Shown piece by piece: positions 26,741-39,635 of a stretch of 64,000 bases of DNA. Source of the stretch: Siphonodentalium dalli. Lineage: Eukaryota; Mollusca; Scaphopoda; Gadilida; Siphonodentaliidae. The notes under the pieces were generated by a model that was given only the letters and a program-made list of their open reading frames with translations, did not search any database and was not told the origin of the DNA. Every line of letters begins with the position of its first letter. Position 1 is the first letter of the stretch. Position numbers and translations under genes: made by a program. The stretch is from positions 273,197,614 through 273,261,613 of the forward strand of contig CP136064.1 in assembly GCA_032622095.1 (NCBI GenBank), read 5' to 3'.

Positions 26741-26840
26741 AGTGTTAACATTTAAATCTTCATATATCAAATTCTCCACTTGTTCTCACTGCATGTTGTA
26801 ATGTAAATGTTTTGTGCGAATAAAGTATCTAATCTGATCT
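26741..26840 (+). mobile_element. Possible retroposon 3' end
   Basis: Ends GCGAATAAAGTATCTAATCTGATCTAA, an AATAAA signal followed by a short repeating tail. No coding part is visible. Confidence 0.3.
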
Positions 26841-27639
26841 AAAAACAAATCTTATTATATAATTGTCGTGCAAATAGTGATGACACCACTGTTGTGAATG
26901 AGTAACATCGAAATTATAACAGTTTGAGCGGTTGTATTGGTAAAAACAATACATTTGAAAGCAACATCCAAATGCTTCTTTTCGCGTCCGATAACGCGTT
27001 ACAATGTATATTCTATTCGATACTTATGCACCAATTCTAAGCCGATAAAACTTATTACGTTGTATTTTTTGCAATTGTTCGGCGTTTGTCCCGCTGCATT
27101 GGACTGTTTTAGTATGGTCTTTCCAGTGGTCAATACGTGATAATAAATGTAAGTTATGCAGCATAATTATGTTTAGACGTTTAAAATGTCATTTTGGGCA
27201 TCTTTATCTGCAGATTATGCTTTTGACTAATGAATATTCTGCTATTTCGATTGATTTAAATTTAGTCAAAGCTGCTATGTGTAGCTACTATTTGAAAAAC
27301 ATATTTTACAATTGATTCAGTTGGAATATTTTGATTTTGGGGTCGGCACTGTTGTATGACCACAACATTATATTATATTATTATATTCTATTTATTATTT
27401 ATCGGAATCAAATAGTGTTCAATTGAGCTGTTGAGCGCCAGTGCTGTGGTATAAAGAATTAAAAATAAATTAGTAGCAACACAGTGGCAAAATTAAACCG
27501 ACGTTCATATGGCACTCACTGCTATAGCGTTTGAATTAGAACCAGAGACCACATCAAATCGAATGTTTCTTTGAATACTAGTCAACCAGTTCATATATGA
27601 TTTGCATAATGAAATGGTTAATGGATCGTCAATGTGTCG

Positions 27640-28375
27640 TAGAAGATGACTCACCAACTTTAACGCCGATTGGTAAAATAAAACAAAAGATCCAACACTG
27701 TCCCCAAACGTCGTATTTTCACTCAAGTGGACTATTTATTATGACGTAGAAATGACGTCATGTGACGTACTCAAACCCACACTTGCGTTGCTATTGTATT
27801 GACTAAATTGCCATGCGCTCTACCAACGCATTGTTGGAAATGGGTGCTAAATAAATGTGTTCGATCAGGTTGAGTTTGCATATAATTAGTAAAGGATGTT
27901 AATTTTGTTGTATAATTTAATGGGATGTAGAGTCGAACGTTCTACCATCGTTGTAAATGGGTGCCAGATGGTCTTTCAGTTTTCCAGTTGATTGTGAATA
28001 TTTTTTATGAACATTGTGCATTGGGTGTGGAATCGAATACAGTGTCCCTTACTCTTAAAGGCTCCCGAAGCGAATCTACTTGAGATTAAAATATACGTGA
28101 AGAGCACAATGGTGCCACAAGCCATATGTATGTACAATGCTCAAAGGGATCACAGGCCCCTCCACCGCTTAATAAAGGAGACTTTGTAAGATAAACATTT
28201 TCGCGAAGCGCACAGATGTGCTACAGGACACGGGCTCCTATATAGGTTTCAGTTAGTATAGTAATACAGTAATAGATGTTGATTTTGTTGCGCGTTCAAG
28301 ATATGCATTCATATATATGTTGAAGCGGGGGGGGGGGGGGGTAAATACAGTTCTTAGAGAAATAAAGTGTTCCCA
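27640..28375. repeat. Large diverged direct repeat, copy 1
   Basis: Shares in order with copy 2 (28610-29515): the CGCCGATTG block, ATGACGTCATGTGACGT, CAAACCCACACTTGCGTTGC, GATGTTGATTTTGTTG, GCGAAGCGCACAGATG and a GTGAAATAAAG-like end. It contains a long poly-G run near 28327 where copy 2 has GGTGGTGG. The open frame at 27505-27726 lies partly inside it and is not treated as a gene. Confidence 0.7.
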
Positions 28376-28609
28376 CGCCTCGACACAATGACAATTAGGG
28401 AAGCATAATATTAGCCATCCCATTTATAATAGAAATGACTATCTGTTCATGCACGCGAACACAATAAATCTATTTACCCGTCATTGGTATATATAACATC
28501 CGTCGTCAGTGTATCTGTGTGCAACTGTCTGTGTTTGTATAATTCAGTCACGCTTTTGGCGCGTTTATAACTCTTTAACAATTAGTCCAATGTCGCCAAC
28601 ATTTGAACC

Positions 28610-29515
28610 ACGGCCAAAAATGTGTTGTAAAAGATTACATACCAAATTTCACGCCGATTGAGCATAGAAAACCTGAGATCGAAGATGGTCCGCAAATGCT
28701 GTATTTGCACTCAAGTAAACACCATTTCTTATGACGTCTGTCCAAATGACGTCATGTGACGTCGTACACAAACCCACACTTGCGTTGCAATGGTTTTGAC
28801 GAAATTTCCAATGGGCTGCAGGCCACTCCGCCGTTGAATAAAGGCTTTGTTTCAGCTACTGTACTATATATAGTAATAAAGTATTATATGTTGATTTTGT
28901 TGCAATCCATATGTGCATGCATATATGTGGGTGGTGGTAGAATTTTGACGAAATTTCCAAAATGGGCGCTATAAATTAATTTGTCAGTTCAGCTTGAGTG
29001 TTAATAGAAATACTGCATGTTGATTTTGTCGTGGAAGTACATGGGGTGTTGAGTCGAGACGCGAACGTTCTATACCATCGTTGGAAGTGGGTACTATTTG
29101 TCTTTCAATTTGCCACTTCAGTGAGAATATAAGTAATGGATGTTGTCTTGTTATGAAAGTTATGCATTGAGTGTAGAGTCGAAGGAGTATAAATCCGGAT
29201 GACGGCAGATTGATGTTTAAAATAATGTTTATACACTATCAAAATGGGCGCGAAGTGCGCAAATGACAAGGGCTCGTGGCCCTATATATACGCCGCTGAA
29301 TAAAATATAAGCTCCGGAAGGTTCCAGATCATACTTTATGTGCGCGAAGCGCACAGATGGGCTGCAGGCCACTCCGCCGTTGAATAAAGGCTTTGTTTCA
29401 GCTACTGTACTATATATAGTAATAAAGTATTATATGTTGATTTTGTTGCAATCCATATGTGCATGCATATATGTGGGTGGTGGTAGAACATTACAGTTGT
29501 TAGTGAAATAAAGTT
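28610..29515. repeat. Large diverged direct repeat, copy 2, with internal 132-bp duplication
   Basis: Colinear with copy 1 at 27640 but longer. A 132-bp block starting ATGGGCTGCAGGCCACTCCG is present twice, at 28811-28942 and 29357-29488, with no difference visible between the two. Confidence 0.75.
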
Positions 29516-29860
29516 GCGAGTTTATTCTTGATTACATTAATGGGAATAAACCTACTAATGACATCCTTGAGAGGATTCGTTGCTTCGTTGAGGTCGCAGT
29601 TAAAATGATATCAAGGGCGTCATGAATTTTGTCCTCTAGGAGAGTCCAATAATTCGGATGACATTTCAGTTCAGAACGGTACGTAACGCATAGAAAAAAC
29701 TTCAGCGGTGGTCTTATTAAAACCACAAAATGTCGCCATCAAATTATAATTCAGGGACATATCTAAATGAAATACAGTTGCCTAAATATACTGGACACCC
29801 CCGCCATATTTGTCTCAGTCTCTGCGATCTGGTATATACCGAATAACCAGGTATTATGAT

Positions 29861-30400
29861 CTATGATTATGATGATGACGCGGACGATTATTATTATGGG
29901 GACGATGATGACGATGATGATGATGATGATGATGATGATGGCCACGACGAACGACAACGATGATGGTGGAGGTGGTGGTGGTGGTGGTGGTGACGATTAA
30001 GATAAAGATGACGATGGTGGTGACGATGTTGATGCTGACGAGGACGATGACTACGATAATGGTGACGATGCTGATGATGACGGCGATGCTGATGAGCGCG
30101 ATAATGGTGATGATGAACATCATGGTGATCATCTTAATGCTGATTATGCTGATGACGAAGATGAGGACGAGGATGATGATGATGATGATGATGTCAACGA
30201 TAATGAGGACGATAAAGATAATGATTATGATAAGGTCGATGATGGTGATGTTGATGACGATGATGATGCTGATGATGAAACTGATGATGCAGCTGGTGGT
30301 GATAATGAAGCTGATGGTTGTGGCGATCATGAAGATGATGATGACGATGATGATCATGATAATAATTGTGATGAGGACGATGATTATGATTATAATGATG
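29861..30400. repeat. GAT/GAC-rich imperfect microsatellite
   Basis: About 540 bp of trinucleotide text dominated by GAT, GAC and GAA/GGT variants. It keeps long frames open on both strands (up to 291 codons), all low complexity and not considered genes. It lies in an M12B intron beside the 30568 exon. Confidence 0.85.
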
Positions 30401-30567
30401 CGTGTAGGATAGCGAACCCCGAGCATATATATATATATATGACTCATATATACCATATTCTTGATTCTTGTGAGTTGCATACATGTATAAAAATTACAAC
30501 TCGCCGTTTGTCGTTTGAAAGGAAACTTGGGGTTCGCAACCTGCCTATATATTATCACGATTATCAC

Positions 30568-30716
30568 CTTGTGAACATCATAGCATGGTCGTGAGCTATT
30601 GTTCGTGTCAACTTGACCCAATTCTGGAAATCGCTGATAGCTGTCGACCCTTCTAATGAAGCCATCGGTGAACCGGGCACAACGTGTTTTGTCGTCCATT
30701 GGGTGGTCAGTGGTGC
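30568..30716 (-). CDS. M12B metalloprotease homologue, catalytic domain DHAMMFT exon
   Basis: 149 bp: 49 codons plus two bases. Acceptor TATGGAATTTTCAG, donor CACAAG|GTGATAATC. It starts APLTTQWTTKHVVPGSP, has a DFQNWVK helix and ends IAHDHAMMFTR, the conserved W......DHA.LFT block of M12B catalytic domains. The reading frame differs from that of the long low-complexity ORF overlapping it on the same strand, which is not real. One phase-0 exon coding about 25-35 residues (strand Y.SL...I.I.V) is expected between this exon and the one at 40097, and I could not locate it. Confidence 0.85.
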
Positions 30717-31639
30717 CTGAAAATTCCATATTATAGTCAATGGTTAATGGGATACTGCAATCAAGTGTTGTTGTTGGCTTCTATAGGCTCCGAGTCGTGG
30801 AATATGATGGCCATATCCCATGATTGGAAAGTCTGTTGAGCACGATGTAATCTTACGGATGGCAGATCAGCCGGAATGCGAAAATACAAATGGTCGTTGA
30901 GTATTTTTTCTAGTTTTCAAGCTATTGTATCAAATAAATGCAAAATTATATACATACTAGTCCACTATACTCATTTAAGTCATTGTATAGTAACTAGTCA
31001 GTGGGTGGCTTCAGTTTACGTCCCGTATCAACATATCTGTTTGCACGACCATGTGTGCCACGCGTTGATCAATCCACTAATCCACTATCCGTCAATTAAT
31101 TTGATTACGTCCTGTACACGAAAATTTGTAATTTAATTTATGGATCCAGCCATAAATTAAATTCATATCAAATTATTAACTTTGGTCTTAAGATAACATA
31201 TTAACCTGAACGTTTACAGAATATATCTTCGATATTAGATCGTTTTTATTACCAGGAATGCATTGGAAATGGCGTACCGTACCCCTATAATGTGTGTGGG
31301 CTTTTGGCATTAAAGGAACACACATGTAAGGAATGTACAGTGGGTAAATAGAATAAATAAAATCGCTTTTTTTTAAATCATCACCATTAAGGATGACATG
31401 GAAAGTAGTTCAACTTTGTTCATATTGTTATTATTGATAATTCTCCAGTGACGTTATTTCCCAAGTTGAAACCATTGATACAGTGTATGTAAACATTACT
31501 GTTACAGTGAAAGTCATTTTACTAACAAACATCGCCAAATGCAGTTGCAGATCATTGAAATCAAATGTTTAGTGTGTGTTCTGCAATATGTTGTATTGCT
31601 CCGACCGTTTGTGATGTAAACCTTCCGGATTTGCTCAGA

Positions 31640-31950
31640 ATGGGTAACTCGGTGACTCAGTTGATTAGGGGTATAATTCCAAGACGTCTCGTCTTCCAGC
31701 GCTGACGATGATGGTTCAAATCCAAACATTTCTATCAGGGACTTTGTAACTCGAAATCGTTATCTGGTGGAGTTGTCAGTTACTCGACGATGGCCGGTGG
31801 TTTGTCGCACATGGTCGACGATATTATCAGCCATTGAAATCAATATTGGATTAGACGTAGATGTGTGGATTTCCTCCACCACTAACACTGGCAATGTCGT
31901 GATATGGCCTTAATTGTTTAAATCGTCATTAAACAGCAATCAATCAATTT
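31640..31950 (+). mobile_element. tRNA-derived SINE
   Basis: The head has an A-box-like TGACTCAGTTGATTAGG (about 31651) and a B box GGTTCAAATCC at 31713-31723, the RNA polymerase III promoter pair. The body runs through CCTCCACCACTAACACTGGC and GTCGTGATATGGCC and ends AAACAGCAATCAATCAATTT, a short CAAT-repeat tail. The tRNA fold itself is degenerate. A related fragment lies near 62515-62566. Confidence 0.75.
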
Positions 31951-32589
31951 GATCAGCATTTGTTCAACTGTTTGTTGATAAAATAACTGGCACTGTAACA
32001 GTAGTGTTTAGTTAACAACTATTTTTACATGCAATGTCTCATGATTAAATAATTATCAAATACAAATATAAACAACGTCGATCTATTGATTGTGGTCTGT
32101 TTATTGACGATAGTTCTACAAACATTTATTTTAGTTAACGTTTATCAACTGCCTGTTGTTTTACTAAAACACCCATTCGCGGGTAGTTCTCTAAGGAAAT
32201 GCTCCAATAATAAGTTCAACAAACGGCCATATTATAAGGAAATCATCTACACTTGTAGTATGGTCGTGGTACGGGTTGAAATGGGTTGGCAAGCGATTTT
32301 GATGGCATTCTAATCGAGACGACCACAGGAACATCATATCCAAAATCCGCAAATACGGCTTTGGGAAAAATTCAGGATCCAAGGTGGCGTCCAACATGGC
32401 CGCCGATTTTTAGAATGCATCAACTGAGTTTCATTCGCTTTTAGAGAAAAACGTTTATGTAATGTATACATATATATCTATCTTTGTGGTGATCTAACAT
32501 TTTGATGTTTCGGAAAATAAATTAGAACTCCCAATCCAAGAAGGCAATCAATTTAAAATTTAAAAAGTATAGACGGTGTCTATCGGGTT

Positions 32590-33015
32590 CAATAAATTAA
32601 GTTGCACGTGTTCGGTTACAATCCAGACACGTCTGGTCTTCAATACCATGTCTCTGACTCTCAGTGTATAAACCGTACAAACAACTGATCGGAAGATGCT
32701 GTCGCCCAGGCGAGACAATTCTATATTTAGATCAAAATATTGCAGAATAACAAGAATAGCAACATAAAACAAGTTTTCAGACTGAATAAACGGATTACAG
32801 AAATTAATTTTCTCGCGAAAACGCCCTCTTCAAAGGTAGTTTTACCACATTTACAGCATCTGTCGGAAATCTCACTCAATTGCAACGGAAAGGCCGTTAT
32901 GTTTGCAGCTTATATTGACATTAGCTGTGGTCGGGTGTGTTCACAATCTGAAAGACTATCTATTTGGATATCCCATTCGTCAATCACAGTACGCCAAGTC
33001 GTGTATGACGACAAT
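32590..33015 (-). repeat. Left arm of a 4.8-kb inverted repeat pair
   Basis: The reverse complement matches 36880-37400. Shared blocks include GGCCTTTCCGTTGCAAT, GATTTCCGACAGATGCTG, CTTGTTTTATGTTG.TATTC and CTTCCGATCAGTTGTTTGTA. An open frame with a shared N-terminal pattern (MFYVxILVxLQ, then ELSRLG) exists in both arms, so this may be a decayed coding repeat. Confidence 0.75.
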
Positions 33016-34141
33016 CACCAGTCGCGACGTATTACATGACTCGTAAAGTAATCATATGTTCACGTCAACCCATTTAGACATAACTATTTAAACTCAAACT
33101 CTCTCTGAATCAAGGAAGGCATTCTTATTAACATTTAGTGTTTTTTTATTCGATTTCGCTTGTAACTAAAAGGTATTGGGTGGTTGTATGTTATATTCTA
33201 TGATGAAATTGTGTATACATGTGGATTTACTAACACAAACTACATTACGTTTATGTGCACCATCGCCTTATATGTGCAGTGATGTGGCGAAGAGGTCGTG
33301 CCTCCTTGGGTATCACCATTCTGGATAGGCAGTCCCAAAAAGTCCAATAAGTGTGAGCTCCGAGTTGCCCCTCTTGGGTTGGAATTTTCCGACAGGGACT
33401 CACTGGCAAACGATAGTAGAAAATCATTTACCACCACTCTCCATTGGTAAATCTATATAGTAATTTCATATTGAAAATTGCCAAATGTGGTCTAAATTTC
33501 AGTCGGAAAAATCCGCTTTCAACTGCATTATACTATAGTGTCAAGTATGGAATATGAAACCAGAGTCTCCATATTTTTTAACTTAGCAACTTTTAGACCC
33601 AAGAAATTGGGGGTGGCAGATAGCGCTCCCATATTGCCAAGTCCCTGGTGCATCACTATTTATTTATGCCCACATTTTAGACAAAATATCGGCGTATTTT
33701 GTCCAGGTCCACCGGTGAATTTGATATGTTTAAATTAATATTTTTGTAACAAAAATTTGATTGCATTTTAACTCGAAATGTTAATTTACCAAACAACATT
33801 TCCAGTAAAACTGCCAGCATAATAACATTGTTTACAAAATACCAAATTAAATGGATAGCTTCGTTACTCATACTATATAAAGCCACATGTGTGTCCGTCT
33901 GTAACGAGTTTTGACAGTGTCTCCGATAAACCCACATATGGCCACATAAGTAGACTTGGATAAGATATGTCTGGACACGTACTGTGTCACAATTGGGGCC
34001 GACAACATTGCAATTGGCACTGTTCGTTAACTGGAGACACAAAGATAGCTCGATAGACTGTGCGTTATGGTTCTCTATGCCTAAATATGTCTTCTGATCA
34101 TAATATCGATCTGAAAAAGATTGTTACGTGCGGGGAGTACC

Positions 34142-34489
34142 CACTGGAGAGATGGCGTGAGAGGTCGATTTTGGTTCTGCATGTATATTTCAGTTTCCTA
34201 TCGTTCAATTCAACAAATCGTTTCACCGAGAACCACCATTCGAGCCTTGAGGTTTTATGTATTTCATTAAGTTTAATTCTACATTATTATATTATTTGAA
34301 ATGCTTTTGGTATTTTTGAAAAGTTTGAGTCTCATCTCGTGAGTCACCGGAAATCTTGAGAAATAATATGTATGACATGTATGTATGTAGATCAGAAGTT
34401 TCCAATTGCGTACCAAGCTTTCCGATGATCTACAGTAGATTGAATTGTTGGTTGTGGAATATACCCAACAATCTAGCACCAGACCAGTG
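34142..34489 (+). repeat. Repeat A followed by B
   Basis: Block A (34142-34434, with CGAGAACCACCATTCGAGCC and CATTATTATATTATTTGAAA) is followed by block B (about 34439-34489, GTTGTGGAATATACCCAACA, then ATCTAGCACCAGACCAGTG). Both recur at 36269-36612 in the order B then A. Confidence 0.85.
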
Positions 34490-36268
34490 GTCCATGTTCC
34501 ATGTTCCTACATCGCTCGGATTGTAATAATTTAATTTGAGCAAATGTTTCGATTCACTTTTCCACTATAGCATGATAGTGATAACTCGGAATTTCACCAG
34601 GGAACGGCGTGATAAATAGATTGGCATAATATATGCCTATTTTAAATGTGATTGGCCTAATTTATATGCCACTTTAGTGAGTATTTTGAGCACGGAATTT
34701 ATAGGTTCCATCGAATTTAGATCTGGTGACTTGTGCTGCTTATTTTATTAGAACAGTCGGTCGAATTACGCCCACGTTTTGCGCTTTGAATTAGTGATGT
34801 AAGCAGTCATAATTTGATCCAGCATAGTACATGCCTATTTTGTGCATGTTATATGCGGAATTATTTTGTATTTGCATATTATATGCAACCTTGATCGGCA
34901 TGACCTGTTTCTATAGGACAGCGCCTTCTAAGGTAGACACTTTTAGTGTTAATTCTATAGGTTTACTTCAGGATTTATATATCATTGAATGCGACCTGTA
35001 ATCTGGAAAGAACCAGTTTAATCCGGCTTGTTAAAGGTCAATTCACACATGTGGCGCGACATGGTGTTGTCGGTAGCTTTAATAATGCGATATTTGATAT
35101 CATAGCTCCTGCTGGAGTCGGTAATTAATCACTATTCGTGATTTGCTTTCAATAGTGAAATCTCTGTATACTGTTGTGTCAGTATAGATTTCAGCGTTTG
35201 TTCTAATTTAACGCCCGTCAATGTTGCAATTATGGAATTTCAAATTCCTGCATGAGTAAGACGGAATCTGTTTCCTATGGGTGCCATCCAGTTACATTAC
35301 GTAATATGTTATGGTGCCTCTCCTTTACGAGAGGCGCATAGCTTGGAAATTGAAAGAATTAATGATGTTTTCAATTGCATAATCTTCCACTGTGTTGTGG
35401 GAATAATTCGCCCTCCTTTGTGGAGAATATGTCGCCAGGCGAAGTTTTTAGTTTGTAGGTTATGGGAATAGACCCAACATTTCAATTGTATTGTTTTTGT
35501 AGACGTTTTGACACATCGATTATATCTACAGTGTATATATAGTGAATACTGTTAGATCAATGTGTATGGGCCGCCAAATTTGTTGGCATCTGGTGATATA
35601 TGTTCATTCCATGATAGAGTGATAGAGCATATATAGTACACACCTCTCTTCCCAAATGTATTGTTGAGATAATGGTGCATGCTAGTTGGCTCGCATATGT
35701 GTATACCAAAACAAGACAGAGCATATCATATGAAATCAGTAGGCCATATGTGTCTTACAGGTATGTCGGAGCATGATTCCCATTGAAATTCCGAAATAAA
35801 TGGATGAATTCAATTTGAATATCAGTAGGCCCCCATGTACAGAGAACATGCATTGCTATAGTTGGAATTTTATAGCTAGAGTAGCCCAATTTTACAAGCC
35901 ATTTGAGTTTGAATTTTCATGTTCGTGCATGAAGAGTTTATTCGTCGAGACAATAATGTTACAGTAAATTAACATGTACAATTAGTTTTGATACAATTTA
36001 TCGTGTCTGATCACGTGCGATATCAATCTTCTAATTGCTGTAAATTTATTCATTTAGATTATCCAAACACCAATGCTGGCGCAAACCCGGTGGTAAGCGG
36101 GTCCTTGAAATGTCACATATACATGTAAACTATATTTATTTTCCGTGTATGTTTAATACATTTCGTTCTTAATTTTGTATAATATATATTATATATATTA
36201 AACAGTATTAACTTGTATAATATAGTGACTATCCAAACAAGTAGGGTCACACAGAACACAGTTCTGGT

Positions 36269-36612
36269 TTGAATTTTTAGTTGTGGAATATACCCAACAA
36301 TCTAGCACCAGACCAGTGCTACTTGAGAGATGTCACGAGAGGTCGATTTTGGTTGTGCATGTATATTTCAGTTTCATATCGCTCAATTCAACAAATCGTT
36401 TCACCGAGAACCACCATTCGAGCCTTTATGTTTTATGTTTTGCATTAAGTTTAATTCTACATTATTATATTATTTGAAATTCTTTTGTTACTTTTGAAAA
36501 GTTTGAGTCTCATCTCATGAGTCACCGGAAATCTTGAGAAATAATATGTATGACATGTATGTATGTAGACCAGAAGTTTTCAATTGCGTACCTTGCTTTT
36601 CGATGATCTACA
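36269..36612 (+). repeat. Repeat B followed by A
   Basis: Second copies of blocks B (36269-36319) and A (36320-36612), highly similar to those at 34142-34489 but in reversed block order and the same strand. The 1.78 kb between the two B copies is unrelated AT-rich sequence. Confidence 0.85.
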
Positions 36613-36879
36613 TCATGTACTTCTTTTCTAATGTCATAATATATTTTAACATAGACCTGAAATATAATTAAAGATTTCAACACGGTAAATATTGATTTAA
36701 CACAGTTACGTTAAGTTCTTGAATAAGAACATCTTTTGTTTGGAAATCGGAAAACGGATGAAGAACGGAACAGTGAATGCATGCCTTCATTGTATGATTC
36801 ATGATGGTTGATAATAACCATCGGGATGTGGAACGTGTCTAATATGGAAACCGAGTTCATGCTTTCGTCTGTGTACTCA

Positions 36880-37400
36880 AATCCCATCTTCACAACTTGG
36901 CGTACATATTTTCGACAACTAGATGTCAGAAACTTAAGCAACTAGACGTACAGTGACTGACGAGTGGGGTGACATAGTAAATAGTCTCTATTTTCATATT
37001 GTGAAAAAGGCTGAGCTAAGTTAATGTAAATTAATGCAGCAAACATAAGGCCTTTCCGTTGCAATATAGTGGGATTTCCGACAGATGCTGCGTATGTGTC
37101 AACGTGACATTTGAAGAGGATATCTTTGCGAGAAAACTATTTTCAGATGCGATAAAAGGCCGTTTTTATCTATAAAAAAGTGTCGTCTGCTCAAATGGAG
37201 CACGCGTGCGATCACCAAATGCGTATGTAAATATATATTTACGTTTATAGTTGTTGCCAATCCGTCTATTCGGTCAGAAGACTTGTTTTATGTTGTTATT
37301 CTTGTTATGCTGCAATGTGTTTTTTATCTAAAAATAGAACTGTCTCGCCTCGGCTACAGCAACTTCCGATCAGTTGTTTGTAAGGTTTATACACTGTGGG
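36880..37400 (+). repeat. Right arm of a 4.8-kb inverted repeat pair
   Basis: Inverted counterpart of 32590-33015. It carries about 110 bp (roughly 37140-37265, with CTCAAATGGAGCACGCGTGC) absent from the other arm. Confidence 0.75.
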
Positions 37401-37687
37401 ACTTGGATCCTGCGAGTATAGCTGGAAATTCGAATTTGAATACCCAAACCCCCCGGCACAAGGCCCCGGACAGATATATTGTCCTACTGGGTGAAATTCG
37501 TATTGCAAAATGTGTCCTACATATAAAGTAGCGTGATTAGCTCTGGCTGTGGATTATCTCACTCACTTTGACTAATCGCCATTGTTCTGCACGAGCGATC
37601 AGCACAGGTTGGCATGCAGCTAACCAACTCCTCACCGCATGTTGGTAAGTTACTTACCAACCTGGGAGAACAATGGTAGTAGTAGTG

Positions 37688-38698
37688 ATATATATTGCCG
37701 TAGTAACTAAGATCTCGATTGGCCTGACACCTATGTACACTTACCGTATTAACTAAGCTCTTGAATGGTTAGACACATGTACACACAGTTACCGTATTAA
37801 CTTTGGGGTCGACTACCTTGACACTAGTATATATATTACCGTATTAACTAAGATCTAGACTAGCCTGACACATGTGTACGCTTACCACATTAACTAAGAT
37901 CTCGACTGGCTTGATACCTATGGACACTTCCCGTGTTAATTAAGATCTCGAATGGCCCTAAACATATGGACACTTACCGTGTTAACTCAGCTATCAAATG
38001 GCTTGATACATATGTACGATTACCGTATTAATTTAGATCTCGACTGGTTTGACACCTATGTACACTTACCGTATTAACTAAGATCTCAAATGGCTTGACA
38101 CTTACCGCACTAACTAAAATGTCGACAGGTTTAACACATATGTACACCTACCATATTAAATACGATATCGACCTATGGATACTTACCGTATTACCTAAGA
38201 TCTCGACTGGCTTGACACATATGTACTATTACCGTATTAACTGAGATCTCGAATGGCTTAACACATATATACAGTTACCGTATTAATTAAGATCTCGAAT
38301 GGCTTTACACCTATGGACACTCACCGTATTAATTAAGATTTCGACTGGATTGACACAATTGGCCACTTACCGTATTAGCTATTATCTTGCCTGGCTTGAT
38401 AATCTTGCCTGGCTTGATACATATGGACTTATCGTATTCATTAATATTTCGACTGACTTGACACATATGGATACGTACCATATATTCACTAAGGTCGCGA
38501 CTGGCTTGACACATATGGACTCTTATCGTATTAACTATTGTATCGACTGGCTTGACACATATGGATAATTACCGTATTCATTAAGACCTGACACATATGG
38601 ATACGTACCATGTTCACTAAGGTCCCGACTGGCGTGACACATATGTAATCTTACCGTATTAATTAAGATCTCGACTGGCTTGACACTAATGGAAACTG
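37688..38698. repeat. ~46-bp minisatellite with donor-like sites on the gene strand
   Basis: Roughly twenty diverged units containing CTTACCGTATTAACTAAGAT, CTCGAATGGCTTGACAC and ATATGTACA-like text. On the minus strand, the coding strand of the M12B gene, many units read ACGGTAAGTGT, which matches a 5' splice site. It lies in the intron where one catalytic-domain exon is missing. Confidence 0.85.
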
Positions 38699-39476
38699 TT
38701 GTGATGCCTCGGTATCGCATGTCGATCTGTAATATGGCAGAACATAAGCTTCACTATTCTTAATGATGGTGTATCTCGTCCTAAACATGTTTGACATAGT
38801 TTCCGTGGTATAAAATAATGTGTCCTATATTATAAAACGCTGCTATCAATTAATATTGGTTTTATGTCGATATTTTCTTATTTATTGCTATAATCAAGTG
38901 AGCAATTTTTCGTTAATATTTTTAGCTTTTTAGATAGAGTTATCCCGCATGGTACGATCCGAACGAACGCGGGCGGTAAATTGTCCCCAATTGATTGTAT
39001 GTCAATTCCAGGAAACTTTATCAAACCTGTTATAGGAATAGATATACCATATTTAAGTACGCATTGAGCCAAAAGTCGTCAAAATGAATTCGCAGTACAG
39101 CTTTGGGCTTTGGGAATTGGCGCATCGGGACTAAAATCCCAACAGCATGCATAGGCTATATATTGGAAGTGAACATCTTTTCGGTAGATTTTAGTGAACT
39201 TAATAAATAACATAATTTTTGCAGAACAATTACATCGTACCTCACGTATTGAACGCTATTTGTATTTGTTCATAATATTTATTACATATCTATCAACGTA
39301 ATTCGCATGATCCGACTAGTTTCCAGGCGTGTGATAATTATCAGAATCGCACTAGTGCAATCTGTCGACGGAACTATTTCATTCAGTGTTAAAACTCAAT
39401 TAAATTCACATTTCTGTACCGGAGATGTACGATAGTGTGTCAACTTACTATGATACGGAGATATGTAATAAAAATA

Positions 39477-39635
39477 GAACCGCATGAGTGTCTGGATGTT
39501 GACGAATTATCGCACTCGATTTGTTGGCGGAACGCGATACCTCTCGTGCGGGACTGCGTCCCGCACTCGAGGTATCGCTCCGCCAACAAATCTCGTGCGA
39601 TAATTTCGACAAAAATCCAGACACTCATGCGGTTC
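39477..39635. repeat. Near-perfect GC-rich hairpin
   Basis: Arms GAACCGCATGAGTGTCTGGA... and ...TCCAGACACTCATGCGGTTC pair for about 77 bases around the centre GGGAC-TGC-GTCCC. It includes ATTTGTTGGCGGA and CGATACCTC blocks. It keeps open frames on both strands because it is palindromic; none looks like a real protein. Confidence 0.85.

Noticed and set aside
29854-30729. 291-codon minus-strand ORF rich in isoleucine and histidine
   Set aside because: It is a translation of the GAT-rich microsatellite fused to an out-of-frame reading of the real M12B exon at 30568-30716.
33317-33402. Candidate for the missing catalytic-domain exon
   Set aside because: AG/GT borders exist, but the length is not a multiple of three and the required frame starts with TGA.
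33240-33437. 65-codon minus-strand ORF with protein-like composition
   Set aside because: No recognisable domain and no splice or promoter support.
36711-36941. 76-codon minus-strand ORF considered as the missing exon
   Set aside because: No matching motif or phase, and part of it lies in the inverted repeat shared with 32.9 kb.
37688-38698. CRISPR-like array
   Set aside because: Units are contiguous and diverged with no unique spacers, in a eukaryotic intron; it is a minisatellite.
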